Assembly (NCBI GenBank): GCA_024278975.1
Contig: JAJRSD010000024.1
Coordinates: 1-64,000 of the forward strand
Length of the DNA stretch: 64,000 nucleotides
Direction: 5' to 3'
Origin: Bacteroidota bacterium
GTDB taxonomy: Bacteria; Bacteroidota; Bacteroidia; Bacteroidales; Prolixibacteraceae
This document shows, piece by piece, positions 52,124 to 61,358 of this stretch. Both the position numbers and the translations under genes were made by a program. How positions within the stretch are numbered: the stretch's first letter is position 1; the number at the start of each line of letters is the position of its first letter. The notes below the pieces were generated by a model, which made no database searches, had not been told where the DNA came from, and saw nothing but the letters and a program-made list of their open reading frames with translations.

Positions 52124-53683
52124 CTATTTTGCGTAGCTAACTGCTCTTGTTTCTCGAATAACAGTAATTTTAATCTGTCCCGGATAAGTCATTTCATCCT
52201 GAATTCGTTTCGAAATATCGTACGAAAGTTGTTCTGTATCCTGGTCGCTAAGTTTGTCGGCACCAACAATTACCCGCAACTCGCGCCCCGCTTGAATAGC
52301 ATACGTTTTCATAACTCCCGGATAAGAGAGGGCTAAATCTTCAAGGTCTTTTAAACGTTTAATATACGACTCCACAATCTCGCGGCGCGCTCCCGGTCTT
52401 GCACCCGAAATAGCATCGCAAACCTGAACAATCGGCGCTATTAAAGTTTGCATTTCAACTTCGTCGTGGTGAGCTCCGATTGCATTACAAATATCCGGCT
52501 TCTCCTTATATTTTTCTGCCAGTTTCATACCCAAAATAGCATGTGGTAATTCCGGCTCATCGTCGGGTACTTTCCCAATATCATGCAACAATCCGGCGCG
52601 TTTAGCTTTTTTCGGATTCAGTCCCAGTTCAGATGCCATAGTTGCGCACAAATTAGCCACCTCGCGCGAGTGTTGCAATAGGTTTTGTCCGTACGACGAA
52701 CGATATTTCATTTTACCAATCAGGCGAATTAACTCAGGATGCAATCCATGAATTCCCAAATCGATTGTGGTTCGCTTTCCGGTCTCAATTATCTCCTCTT
52801 CAATTTGCTTTTTAACTTTTCCTACAACCTCCTCAATTCGTGCCGGATGAATTCGTCCATCGGTTACCAATTGATGAAGTGCAAGTCGGGCAATTTCTCT
52901 TCGAACCGGGTCGAATGCCGAAAGAACAATAGCTTCAGGCGTATCGTCAACAACAATTTCCACTCCGGTAGCAGCTTCCAGCGCACGGATATTACGTCCC
53001 TCGCGACCAATAATCCGTCCTTTTATTTCATCGCTTTCGATATGGAAAATTGTAACAGCATTTTCAACGGCAGTCTCGGTTGCCACACGCTGAATCGATT
53101 TTACAATAATCTTTTTAGCCTCTTTATTTGCTGTCTGTTTTGCCTCCTCCATTATTTCGTTTATATACGAAATAGCTTCAGTTTTTGCCTCATCTTTCAG
53201 CGAAGTAACCAACTGTGTTTTTGCTTCGTCGGCAGAAAGACCGGAAATTTGCTCCAGTTTCTCGAGGTGCTGTCTATGAAGTTTACTCAACTCCTCACTT
53301 TTGTTTTCAACTCGTTGTAATTGCACATTAAGATTCTCACGAATTGCATCAACTTCTTTACGGGTCAACTCAAAGTCTCTCGATTTTCTATTTAACTCAT
53401 CTCTGCGTTGATTCAGATGAGATTCGCGTTGCTTACTCTTGTTTTCAAGACTCGATAAAGAAATATTTTTCTCGTTAATATACTTCTCATGATCCGATTT
53501 CAACTGTAAAAATTTCTCTTTAGCTTGTAAAATCTTATCCTTTCTAATTACTTCTGCCTCAGATTTACCCTCGGCAATAATCCGCTTTCGTTTAGCTACC
53601 AAAGCTTTGTCCCAAATAAAATAGGCCAAAGCACCGCCAACTATAAATCCTCCGGCGACACTCATTATTAAATTTATATCCAT
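52124..53683 (-). CDS. rny: Ribonuclease Y
   Basis: A 519-residue membrane-anchored endoribonuclease. One N-terminal membrane helix (about 5-25) is followed by a long coiled coil (about 30-180), a KH domain ([21 protein letters not shown]) and an HD domain ([40 protein letters not shown]). It starts mRNA decay in many bacteria lacking RNase E. It lies 100 bases after zapA. Confidence 0.97.
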   Translation of the reverse strand: MDINLIMSVAGGFIVGGALAYFIWDKALVAKRKRIIAEGKSEAEVIRKDKILQAKEKFLQLKSDHEKYINEKNISLSSLENKSKQRESHLNQRRDELNRKSRDFELTRKEVDAIRENLNVQLQRVENKSEELSKLHRQHLEKLEQISGLSADEAKTQLVTSLKDEAKTEAISYINEIMEEAKQTANKEAKKIIVKSIQRVATETAVENAVTIFHIESDEIKGRIIGREGRNIRALEAATGVEIVVDDTPEAIVLSAFDPVRREIARLALHQLVTDGRIHPARIEEVVGKVKKQIEEEIIETGKRTTIDLGIHGLHPELIRLIGKMKYRSSYGQNLLQHSREVANLCATMASELGLNPKKAKRAGLLHDIGKVPDDEPELPHAILGMKLAEKYKEKPDICNAIGAHHDEVEMQTLIAPIVQVCDAISGARPGARREIVESYIKRLKDLEDLALSYPGVMKTYAIQAGRELRVIVGADKLSDQDTEQLSYDISKRIQDEMTYPGQIKITVIRETRAVSYAK

Positions 53684-53710
53684 TTCTCTCGTTTTAATTA
53701 TTTTATAAAT

Positions 53711-53765
53711 AAAGCCCGTAGAAAAACCATTTCAATAATCATGAAAAGGTTTTAATACGGGCTTT
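53711..53765 (-). terminator. Hairpin between zapA and rny
   Basis: AAAGCCCGTA (53711-53720) pairs with TACGGGCTTT (53756-53765) around an inner AAAACC/GGTTTT pair. Minus-strand sequence after it has no strong T run. It could be a weak terminator or a leader structure for rny. Confidence 0.5.
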
Positions 53766-53783
53766 GATAAATATTTTTAGACT

Positions 53784-54089
53784 CTATTTTTTCTTTTTAT
53801 CAACTAAAAAATCTGAAATATCGTCGTTTAAATTCTTTAACTCATCAATGAAAAGAGAACTATCGGTGCGATTTTGCAGTTCTGTATTGCTTAATGCAAT
53901 TTGAAAAGCTGTCATCGCCAATATATTTTGAGATTCCTGGTTTCCAAATGTTTTTCTAAATCTACTAACAGTTTCGTTAACCATTTTTGCAGCCAGCCGG
54001 TACCTCTCCTCATCTTTTTGTTTGATGGTTAGCGGAAAAATCCGCCCATCAATTTCAATATTTATGCTTAATAATCTATTATTATCCAC
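53784..54089 (-). CDS. zapA: Cell-division protein ZapA
   Basis: A 101-residue protein. SINIEIDGRIFPLTIKQKDEERYRLAAKMVNETV is the ZapA N-terminal part, and the C-terminal half is a coiled coil. It stabilises FtsZ filaments at midcell. It is 6 bases after the small coiled-coil gene. Confidence 0.88.
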   Translation of the reverse strand: MDNNRLLSINIEIDGRIFPLTIKQKDEERYRLAAKMVNETVSRFRKTFGNQESQNILAMTAFQIALSNTELQNRTDSSLFIDELKNLNDDISDFLVDKKKK

Positions 54090-54095
54090 CTGCTA

Positions 54096-54389
54096 TTATC
54101 TGTTTAGCAATGCGATACATTTATCAATTTCCCGTACTAATCTATTTATTTTCTGTTTAGCTTCCCCGTTTTCATCGACACCCGATAAAAGTAGGGTTGC
54201 TATTTTCAGTTGCTCATTTTTTCGACTCAAATCCAATTTGTCCTTCTCTAACAATTCAATGTCTGTTTTCAAGTCTAACACTTTATTTTCCAGCGACTTT
54301 ACTTCGTTCTCCAAGTTATTGAATTCATGAAATAACTGCTGCGTATTAGCTCTTAAATTAGAGAGAAGTAAGTTATCTTCTTCAGTCAT
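54096..54389 (-). CDS. Small coiled-coil protein upstream of zapA
   Basis: A 97-residue protein almost wholly a coiled coil (about 15-70: LENKVLDLKTDIELLEKD and SRKNEQLKI). It is a constant neighbour of zapA in Bacteroidota and may be a division factor; that is inferred from position only. No conserved catalytic residues are seen. Confidence 0.7.
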   Translation of the reverse strand: MTEEDNLLLSNLRANTQQLFHEFNNLENEVKSLENKVLDLKTDIELLEKDKLDLSRKNEQLKIATLLLSGVDENGEAKQKINRLVREIDKCIALLNR

Positions 54390-54540
54390 TTTAGCTGCAT
54401 TTCGCAGACAAAGTTAATATTTTTAGCCTATTGTAAAAGTAAATCGAAAATATTGGAATAAAATAATACTAACACTCCCCTGTTAAGATAACCGGAAAAG
54501 TTTAAATTTGCAATCTTTTTAATTTGATTAACAGTTTTTT

Positions 54541-56244
54541 ATGAATAGAATATATGCTCTTTTTTTAATTTTTTGTTCATTGTATTCTTTCGGACAAAAC
54601 AGATATTATACAAACCCCGTAAAAATCCCAATTTTACTGAGTGGGAATTTTGCTGAATTACGGAGCAACCATTTTCATTCGGGTATCGACATAAAAACAC
54701 AGGGAGTTTCTGGAATTCCGGTTCATGCAGCGGCAGAAGGAAATATCTCGAGAATTGCGGTTTCGCCAACCGGTTATGGAAATGCATTATACATCGACCA
54801 CCCGAATGGAACAACCACAGTTTACGGACATTTGCAAAGTTTCAGAAAAGATATTGCTAAATTTGTAAAGGAAAATCAGTATTTACAAAAATCTTTTAAA
54901 GTTGATTTGCAGGTTTAGCCAGACGAATTTCAAATTAAAAAAGATGAAATTATTGCAAAAACAGGAAATTCAGGAAGCTCTGGCGGACCGCATTTGCATT
55001 TCGAAATAAGAGATACGCAAACAGAAAACCCTCTTAATCCGTTAAAATATAATTTTGGGATTAAAGACACTATTCCACCAAAAGTACTTTCTCTGATGAT
55101 GACACCTATTTCCGAAGATTCGTATGTAATAGACGACACGAGGAAAAGACGATTCCCAATTGTTTTTTATGATGGGAAATATCATATAAAAAATAATCCG
55201 GCAGTTCCGGTTTATGGAGAAATTGGTTTTGCCATTGAAACCAATGACTATTTAAACGATTCGTGGAATAAATGCGGAATTAATCTTATTGAATTATATG
55301 TTGACGACGAGTTATATTTTTCTCATCAAATAAGCAGGTTTTCGTTTGATGAGAGCAGATATATAAACAGTTTAATTGATTACGAAACTTACATCGGCTT
55401 ACGGCGACGTTTTCAGAAAACATGGGTTGAACCGGGAAATAAACTGAGTACCTACAAATTTGTAAAAGGAACAGGGACTTTTATTGCTGAAGGAGATGCA
55501 ACTCATAAAATTCAAATAGTACTTAAAGATACTTATGGCAACAGTTCTACTCTTGAATTTAAAGTTAAGAGCAAGCCAAATACATTTAATAAACCGACTG
55601 AAACTTTTGTAAAAGAGTTTAATTATAATTCTGACAACCTATTTCGCACAGGCGATATTCAGTTAGAAATACCTAAAGGAGCTTTATATAAAAATCTAAA
55701 ATTTCAGTATAAAACAATACCGGCCGCACCGGGTTTTTATTCAGAAAGACATATTATTCATAATAACAGTGTGCCGCTGCATTCGAGTGTCGATATAAAA
55801 ATAAGGGTTAAAAATCTGCCAAGCGAATTGGAATCAAAAGCACTTCTGGTTGTTATCGATGACAATACAGAAAGATATTGGGCAGCCGGAGGGAAATTTG
55901 AAGATGGATGGATTACTTCTAAAATAAGGATATTTGGTGATTATTCTGTAAAAATCGATACCATTCCGCCAACAATAAAACCATTGAGTATTAAAAAAAA
56001 TACCACGTTAACAGAATCAAATCGAATCAGATTTAAGATTTCGGATGATTTGGCAGGTATCGAAAAAATTGAGGGAATACTGGATGGAAAGTGGGCCCTT
56101 TTTGAATATGATGCAAAAAGGAAAATAATAACCCATAAATTTGATAAGGAGCGTTTTACATTTAACAAAGAACATCAGTTGGTTTTAACTGTATCGGATT
56201 ATAGAGGAAATAAAGCAATTTATAAAGCTACTTTTTGGAGGTAG
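54541..56244 (+). pseudogene. M23 metallopeptidase with an in-frame TAG stop
   Basis: An ATG at 54541 gives a signal peptide and the first half of an M23 (LytM/NlpD-type) domain with the zinc motif HFHSGID (His46, Asp50). A TAG at 54916-54918 (after KVDLQV) interrupts it. The same frame continues: PDEFQIKKDEIIAKTGNSGSSGG, then PHLHFEI, the second zinc motif, followed by about 400 residues of beta-rich C-terminal sequence ending at 56244. The full length would be 567 residues. The truncated product lacks the HxH ligand and would be inactive. The change could be a true nonsense mutation or a sequence error. Confidence 0.88.
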
Positions 56245-56256
56245 AAGAAAGAAAAT

Positions 56257-56310
56257 CGCAGTCACAGTCGCAGTAAACAGGGAAAAACGAAGAAAGCTTG
56301 CAGTTACAGT
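56257..56310. repeat. Degenerate GCAGTY-type repeat tract
   Basis: CGCAGTCACAGTCGCAGT and a later GCTTGCAGTTACAGTT: a weaker relative of the 34-bp tandem repeat at 41363. It lies just after the M23 gene. Confidence 0.5.
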
Positions 56311-56441
56311 TTTTGAACTTAGTGTCCTTGTGGTAAAAAAAACAGAAGTCTGAAGTTTAAAAACGAAATCATAAAATACTCGTAACGACCTGTTTTAAAG
56401 AATTAATAAACACAATTTGAATATTAAACACGTTAAAACAG

Positions 56442-56476
56442 TGTCCCCTTATTAAGGGGACGAGCGAAGCGGAGGG
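56442..56476. repeat. Palindromic repeat (GTCCCCTT/AAGGGGAC) with GAGCGAAGCGGAGGGG tail
   Basis: A 19-base hairpin GTCCCCTTATTAAGGGGAC followed by GAGCGAAGCGGAGGGG. The tail is partly complementary to the arm. It lies 51 bases before anmK and looks like a dispersed repeat rather than a terminator. Confidence 0.5.
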
Positions 56477-56526
56477 GTAGAGAAAAAAGACGAAAGCTAA
56501 AGTCAGAAGCTAAAAAAATAGAAACC

Positions 56527-57594
56527 ATGAATAAAGAATTAAAACTACCCATAAAAGTTATTGGTACAATGTCGGGCACATCGTTGGATGGACTGGATAT
56601 TGCCGCTGTTGAGTTTGATTATAAAAATGAAAAATGGAGTTTTAATTTGCTTTCGGCAACAACCGTTTCGTACTCAGAAAAATGGCTCAAAAAACTAAAG
56701 AATGCTCCCTCTCTTTCGGGCGAAAAACTGATAGAATTACATTCTGAATATGGCAGTTTTACAGGAGCAAATATTAATGAGTTTATTAGTAACACAGGTT
56801 TTAAACCCAACTTAATTGCTTCGCACGGACATACAATCTTTCATCAACCCGAAAAACATTTTACACTACAAATTGGTAATGGTGCCGAGATTGCGGCTGT
56901 TACAAAAACTACTACAATTGCCGATTTCAGAATTGGAGATATTGCTTTGGGTGGGCAGGGTGCACCACTTGTTCCGGTGGGCGACAAACTACTTTTTAAC
57001 GATTTCGATTACTGTTTAAATCTCGGTGGTTTTGCAAATATATCTTTTGAAAAAAATGGTAAGCGAATTGCTTTCGATATCTCTCCGGCAAACTTTCCAC
57101 TTAACTTTTATGCAGAAAAACAGGGATTGCTATTCGACAAAAATGGGGAACTCGGAAAACAGGGAAAACTAAATATCAAACTTCTTTCAGAATTAAATAG
57201 TCTCGGTTTTTATAAACAAAATCCACCAAAATCTCTTGGTCGCGAGTGGATGGAACAAGTATTTTACCCGGTTTTGACTAAATATAAAATATCGGATTCG
57301 GATATAATGCGAACTATTTACGAACACATCGCCATACAAATTGCAAAAACAAGTTCAGGGAAAGGGAAAATACTTATTACGGGCGGCGGTGCTTTTAACA
57401 CATTTCTGATTGAAAGAATAAAATTTCATTCGCTGCTGGAAGTGGTGATTCCGGAGCAAAAAATAGTAAATTATAAAGAGGCCTTGATTTTTGCATTTCT
57501 GGGAGTTTTGAGAATTCAAAACAAAATAAACTGTTACTCTTCTGTTACCGGTGCTTCAAAAGACAGCTCAGTTGGAGTGATTTTTAAATATTGA
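56527..57594 (+). CDS. anmK: Anhydro-N-acetylmuramic acid kinase
   Basis: A 355-residue sugar kinase of the ASKHA fold. The phosphate-binding start GTMSGTSLDGLDIAAVEF, SHGHTIFHQP, IGDIALGGQGAPLVPVGD and GGFANIS are all AnmK signatures. It phosphorylates 1,6-anhydro-MurNAc to MurNAc-6-P in cell-wall recycling. The partner murQ is not present here. Confidence 0.94.
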   Translation: MNKELKLPIKVIGTMSGTSLDGLDIAAVEFDYKNEKWSFNLLSATTVSYSEKWLKKLKNAPSLSGEKLIELHSEYGSFTGANINEFISNTGFKPNLIASHGHTIFHQPEKHFTLQIGNGAEIAAVTKTTTIADFRIGDIALGGQGAPLVPVGDKLLFNDFDYCLNLGGFANISFEKNGKRIAFDISPANFPLNFYAEKQGLLFDKNGELGKQGKLNIKLLSELNSLGFYKQNPPKSLGREWMEQVFYPVLTKYKISDSDIMRTIYEHIAIQIAKTSSGKGKILITGGGAFNTFLIERIKFHSLLEVVIPEQKIVNYKEALIFAFLGVLRIQNKINCYSSVTGASKDSSVGVIFKY

Positions 57595-57667
57595 AAAAAG
57601 ACGATTTTAGTCATTATTCAGTAATTTCAATTGATGTAAATTGTGGCGAAAATTAAACTCAGCTATT

Positions 57668-58849
57668 ATGAAATTTAATCCGGCACAAGCTATTCAAGAC
57701 CTCAGGCAGTTTGGAGAATTTGGAGGTGTAAATCCTTCAATTACAGACTCATCGACATACACATTTTTGGAAGGCGAAACTATGGAAGAGACATTTCTCG
57801 GTCAGATGGAAGGTTGCTTTTTATATTCGCGCCACTGGAACCCCAGTAATAAATACCTTGCCGATGCACTTGCCACAATGGAAAACACGGAGTCGGCATG
57901 GATAACTGCATCAGGAATGGCTGCAATTACCTGCGCACTTTTACAAATTTGTAACTCGGGCGACCACATAATCACAAGTGTTACAACTTACGGCGGAACC
58001 TATGCTTTTCTGAAAAACTGGTTGCCAAAATATAATATCGAAGTTTCGTTTGTTGATATTACAAATTTGGAGCAGGTGAAAAATGCGATGCAACGAAACA
58101 CAAAAGTTATTTATACCGAAAGTGTTACTAATCCGCTGCTACAGGTTTCCAATATTCCGGAACTTGCAGAAATTGCACACAGTTCGGGAGCACTTTTAAT
58201 GGTTGACAATACTTTTACACCCATGATTATTTCGCCTAAAACTTTGGGTGCCGACATAGTTGTTTACAGTATGACCAAATTTATAAATGGTAAAAATGAT
58301 TGTGTGGCGGGAGCAATTTGTGGCTCGCACGAGTTTGTTGATCAGCTATCGAATGTAAACGATGGAACGGCAATGTTGCTTGGACCGGTACTCGATCCGC
58401 TTCGTTCATCGAGTATTCTGAAAAACCTGAATACGTTACACATCAGAATGAAACAGCATAGTAAAAACGCACAGTTTATCGCCGAAAGTTTTCAGAAAGA
58501 GGGTATAAAAATAAATTATCCGGGATTAAAAAATCATCCTCAACACGAACTTCATAAATCATTGATGAACAGAGAGTACGGATTTGGTGGTATTTTATCA
58601 ATTGATTTAAAAAACCTAAAAAGTGCAAATAATTTTATGAAAAAAATGCAGGATGCCGGAGTTGGTTACCTCGCTGTTAGTTTAGGATATTTTAAAACTC
58701 TGTTTAGCTGTTCCGGTCATAGTACCTCGTCAGAAGTTCCGGTTGAAGTTCAGAAAGAGATGGGACTTTCTGAAGGGCTTGTACGTTTCTCGGTTGGATT
58801 GGATAGCGATATTGAAGATACTTTTGAGAAGATTAAGTCTTGTTTGTAG
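57668..58849 (+). CDS. Trans-sulfuration PLP enzyme (methionine gamma-lyase/O-acetylhomoserine sulfhydrylase type)
   Basis: About 393 residues from the ATG at 57668; a TTG at 57641 is longer. YSMTKFINGKNDCVAGAICG carries the PLP Lys (SxTK), and MVDNTFTPMI has the Asp that holds the pyridine ring. TESVTNPLLQV and GDHIITSVTTYGGTYAF are family motifs. It acts on sulfur amino acids by beta or gamma elimination or replacement; sequence alone does not separate methionine gamma-lyase from cystathionine enzymes. It follows anmK but is not obviously linked in function. Confidence 0.85.
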   Translation: MKFNPAQAIQDLRQFGEFGGVNPSITDSSTYTFLEGETMEETFLGQMEGCFLYSRHWNPSNKYLADALATMENTESAWITASGMAAITCALLQICNSGDHIITSVTTYGGTYAFLKNWLPKYNIEVSFVDITNLEQVKNAMQRNTKVIYTESVTNPLLQVSNIPELAEIAHSSGALLMVDNTFTPMIISPKTLGADIVVYSMTKFINGKNDCVAGAICGSHEFVDQLSNVNDGTAMLLGPVLDPLRSSSILKNLNTLHIRMKQHSKNAQFIAESFQKEGIKINYPGLKNHPQHELHKSLMNREYGFGGILSIDLKNLKSANNFMKKMQDAGVGYLAVSLGYFKTLFSCSGHSTSSEVPVEVQKEMGLSEGLVRFSVGLDSDIEDTFEKIKSCL

Positions 58850-58981
58850 CAAAGCATTCCATATTTCTACTCATAAGAAAATAAAGATGTAATCCCTTTT
58901 TATTTTTAGAATTCAAAATAATAAAACTCATATCCTGAAAAAACTATCTTTGTTTCCTGAAATATTAAAATTATTTATACA

Positions 58982-60667
58982 ATGAAAAAAATTACAAATA
59001 TTGCAGTACTTATTTTTGCACTCCTAATCTCAAATTATCAGATTTCAAACGGATGCACCAACTTCCTGATTACAAAAGGTGCATCAATCGACGGTTCAAC
59101 AATGATTACTTACGCTGCCGATTCGCACACTCTTTATGGCGAACTATATTTTCAGCCGGCAAAAGACTACCCCGCTGGTACAATGCGCGATATTTACGAA
59201 TGGGATACCGGAAAATATCTGGGACAAATCCCGCAACTTGCACACACTTTTAGTGTGGTTGGTAATATGAATGAGTTTCAGGTTGCAATTGGCGAAACTA
59301 CTTATGGCGGGCGCGGTGAACTTTCGAAACAATCGGGTGCGATTATGGATTACGGCAGTTTGATTTATGTTGCATTGCAACGTTCGAAAACAGCTCGCGA
59401 AGCCATAAAAGTAATGACCGACCTTGTTGCTGAATTTGGTTATGCAAGCTCCGGCGAGTCTTTTTCTATTGCCGACAAAGATGAGGTTTGGATTCTGGAA
59501 TTGATTGGCAAAGGCGACGGTAAAAAAGGTGCTGTTTGGGTGGCAATGAAAATTCCTGACGGATATATTAGCGGACATGCAAATCAGGCACGAATAACAA
59601 CATTCCCGAAAAATGATTCGGATAACTGTATTTATGCCGAAGATGTAATTTCGTTTGCACGCGAAAAAGGATGGTACAAAGGAACTGACAGAGATTTTAG
59701 TTTTTCTGATGTTTATGCACCGGTTGACTTTGGTGGTGCTCGTTTTTGCGAAGCACGTGTTTGGGCAGGGTTCAAAAAAGTTACAAGTGGTCTGGATAAA
59801 TATACTGCTTACGTAATGGGCAAAGTTGAACACGGTGGCGATAATAATTTTGCATCGAACAGAATGCCGCTGTGGGTAAAACCCGACAAGAAACTATCAG
59901 TTCAGGATGTAATGGGAATGATGCGCGACCACTTTGAAGGAACAGAACTGGATATGACGAAAGATATTGGCGCAGGTCCGTTTCAGCTTCCCTATCGTTG
60001 GAGAGGTTTAACATGGGAAGTTGACTCCGTAGAATATTGTAACGAACGTGCAATTTCGACACAACAAACCGGATTTTCGTTTGTAACACAAAGCAGAGAT
60101 TGGCTGCCCGACCCAATTGGAGGAATTATTTGGTTTGGTGTTGACGACGCATCGAGTACTGTTTACACACCAATGTATTGTGGAATTAAGGAGATACCCG
60201 AGTGTTTTAAAGTTGGAAACGGCGACATGCTAACTTACAGCGAAACTGCTGCTTTCTGGGTTTTTAATCAGGTTACAAACTTTACATATTTACGTTATAA
60301 TTATATGATTAAAGATGTTGTAAAAGTTCAAAAAGAGCTGGAAGATAAATTTGTTGCCTATGTTCCGGTAATTGATAAAGCTGCTGAAACTCTTTACAAA
60401 ACTGATAAAAATCGAGCCAGAAAATTTTTAACTGAATACTCTGTAAACGAAGCCAATAACATGACACAGATATGGAAAGAGTTGGGGCAGTTTCTTTTGA
60501 TAAAATATATCGACGGGAATATTAAAGTTGAAAAAGATGGTGAATTTGTACGGACCAAAGATGGAATGCCAGTTTCTCCTAATCAACCGGGTTATCCCGA
60601 GTGGTGGCGAAAAGCAGTTGTAAAAAGCACCGGCGACCATTTTAAAATGATCGGAGGGGGGCATTAG
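58982..60667 (+). CDS. C69-family dipeptidase
   Basis: A 561-residue secreted peptidase. A signal peptide (about 1-24) ends just before Cys25, which becomes the N-terminal nucleophile (CTNFLITKGASIDGS) as in the C69/U34 dipeptidases. GETTYGGRGEL and NDSDNCIYAEDVISFAREKGWY are typical. It hydrolyses dipeptides in the periplasm or outside. Length matches the family's. It is monocistronic. Confidence 0.9.
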   Translation: MKKITNIAVLIFALLISNYQISNGCTNFLITKGASIDGSTMITYAADSHTLYGELYFQPAKDYPAGTMRDIYEWDTGKYLGQIPQLAHTFSVVGNMNEFQVAIGETTYGGRGELSKQSGAIMDYGSLIYVALQRSKTAREAIKVMTDLVAEFGYASSGESFSIADKDEVWILELIGKGDGKKGAVWVAMKIPDGYISGHANQARITTFPKNDSDNCIYAEDVISFAREKGWYKGTDRDFSFSDVYAPVDFGGARFCEARVWAGFKKVTSGLDKYTAYVMGKVEHGGDNNFASNRMPLWVKPDKKLSVQDVMGMMRDHFEGTELDMTKDIGAGPFQLPYRWRGLTWEVDSVEYCNERAISTQQTGFSFVTQSRDWLPDPIGGIIWFGVDDASSTVYTPMYCGIKEIPECFKVGNGDMLTYSETAAFWVFNQVTNFTYLRYNYMIKDVVKVQKELEDKFVAYVPVIDKAAETLYKTDKNRARKFLTEYSVNEANNMTQIWKELGQFLLIKYIDGNIKVEKDGEFVRTKDGMPVSPNQPGYPEWWRKAVVKSTGDHFKMIGGGH

Positions 60668-60670
60668 TTT

Positions 60671-60733
60671 CGAGTTTAAAGTTTAAGGTTCAAAGTTTAA
60701 AGTTCAAAGTTCAAAGTTGCGAGTTTCGAGTTG
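60671..60733. repeat. Heptamer repeat (consensus AAAGTTY), nine copies
   Basis: CGAGTTT, AAAGTTT, AAGGTTC, AAAGTTT, AAAGTTC, AAAGTTC, AAAGTTG, CGAGTTT, CGAGTTG: perfectly phased 7-bp units straight after the C69 stop codon. It shares the 7-bp period with 15138-15214 but a different motif. Confidence 0.9.
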
Positions 60734-60839
60734 TTCCAGATTGGTCATGCACTCACCTCCCTTGAGGGTATGACTTTATGATCAATATTTCTTCAACCTG
60801 ATAATCAATTAACAAACGCAATTTGATAGCTCTTTTAGC

Positions 60840-60868
60840 TTGGCGAAAAGAAAATTTTATTACTTTTG
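60840..60868 (+). promoter_or_regulatory. rplS: Promoter of rplS
   Basis: TTG (60840-60842), 18-base spacer, TACTTTTG (60861-60868), a near match to the Bacteroidota consensus. It leaves a leader of about 65 bases. Confidence 0.55.
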
Positions 60869-60939
60869 CCACCCGATTAAAGCAATCTCTTATTCGTCGG
60901 CTGACGGATAACATTGCCAACTAATAAAAATTAATTGAA

Positions 60940-61287
60940 ATGGATTTAATACAATTTGTAGAAAAGGAGTTTGCAACCGAAACAGAACTTCCAAAGTTCG
61001 GAGCAGGCGACACAGTAACAGTTAGTTACAAAATACGAGAGGGTTCGAAAGAGAGAATTCAGAATTTCCGTGGAGTGGTAATTCAGTTACGCGGAAGTGG
61101 TAGTACAAAAACTTTTACAGTTCGTAAAATGTCAGGTAATATTGGAGTGGAAAGAATTTTCCCATTGTACTCTCCTTTTATTGCCAGTATTGAAGTTAAC
61201 AAACACGGAAGTGTGCGAAGAAAAAGAATTTTCTATCTGCGCGAATTAACAGGTAAAAAAGCTCGTATTAAAGAAAAAAGATTTTAG
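60940..61287 (+). CDS. rplS: 50S ribosomal protein bL19
   Basis: A 115-residue protein. FGAGDTVTVSYKIREGSKERIQNFRGVVIQ and the GVERIFPLYSPFIASIEV block are diagnostic, with the basic tail RELTGKKARIKEKRF. It sits at the 30S-50S interface. It is followed by a strong terminator. Confidence 0.97.
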   Translation: MDLIQFVEKEFATETELPKFGAGDTVTVSYKIREGSKERIQNFRGVVIQLRGSGSTKTFTVRKMSGNIGVERIFPLYSPFIASIEVNKHGSVRRKRIFYLRELTGKKARIKEKRF

Positions 61288-61308
61288 AAGATTTCGATTT
61301 TCATATAA

Positions 61309-61339
61309 AAAAAAGGTCTCTTCGAAGAGACCTTTTTTT
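61309..61339. terminator. rplS: Terminator of rplS
   Basis: A perfect 22-bp palindrome (AAGGTCTCTTC and its complement, 61313-61334) with A-run before and T-run after, so it can work in both directions. Confidence 0.93.
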
Positions 61340-61358
61340 ATGCAATAATTTCAATAAA

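Noticed and set aside
53684-53783. 6S RNA between zapA and rny
   Set aside because: 6S RNA is often found next to zapA, and the gap has a long hairpin. But the gap is only 100 bases, too short for a 6S RNA of about 180 bases, and the open bubble pattern is not seen.
54541-56244. TAG recoding in the M23 gene
   Set aside because: Several other genes here end normally at TAG (for example the LarA-like and carrier protein genes), so TAG is a stop in this organism.
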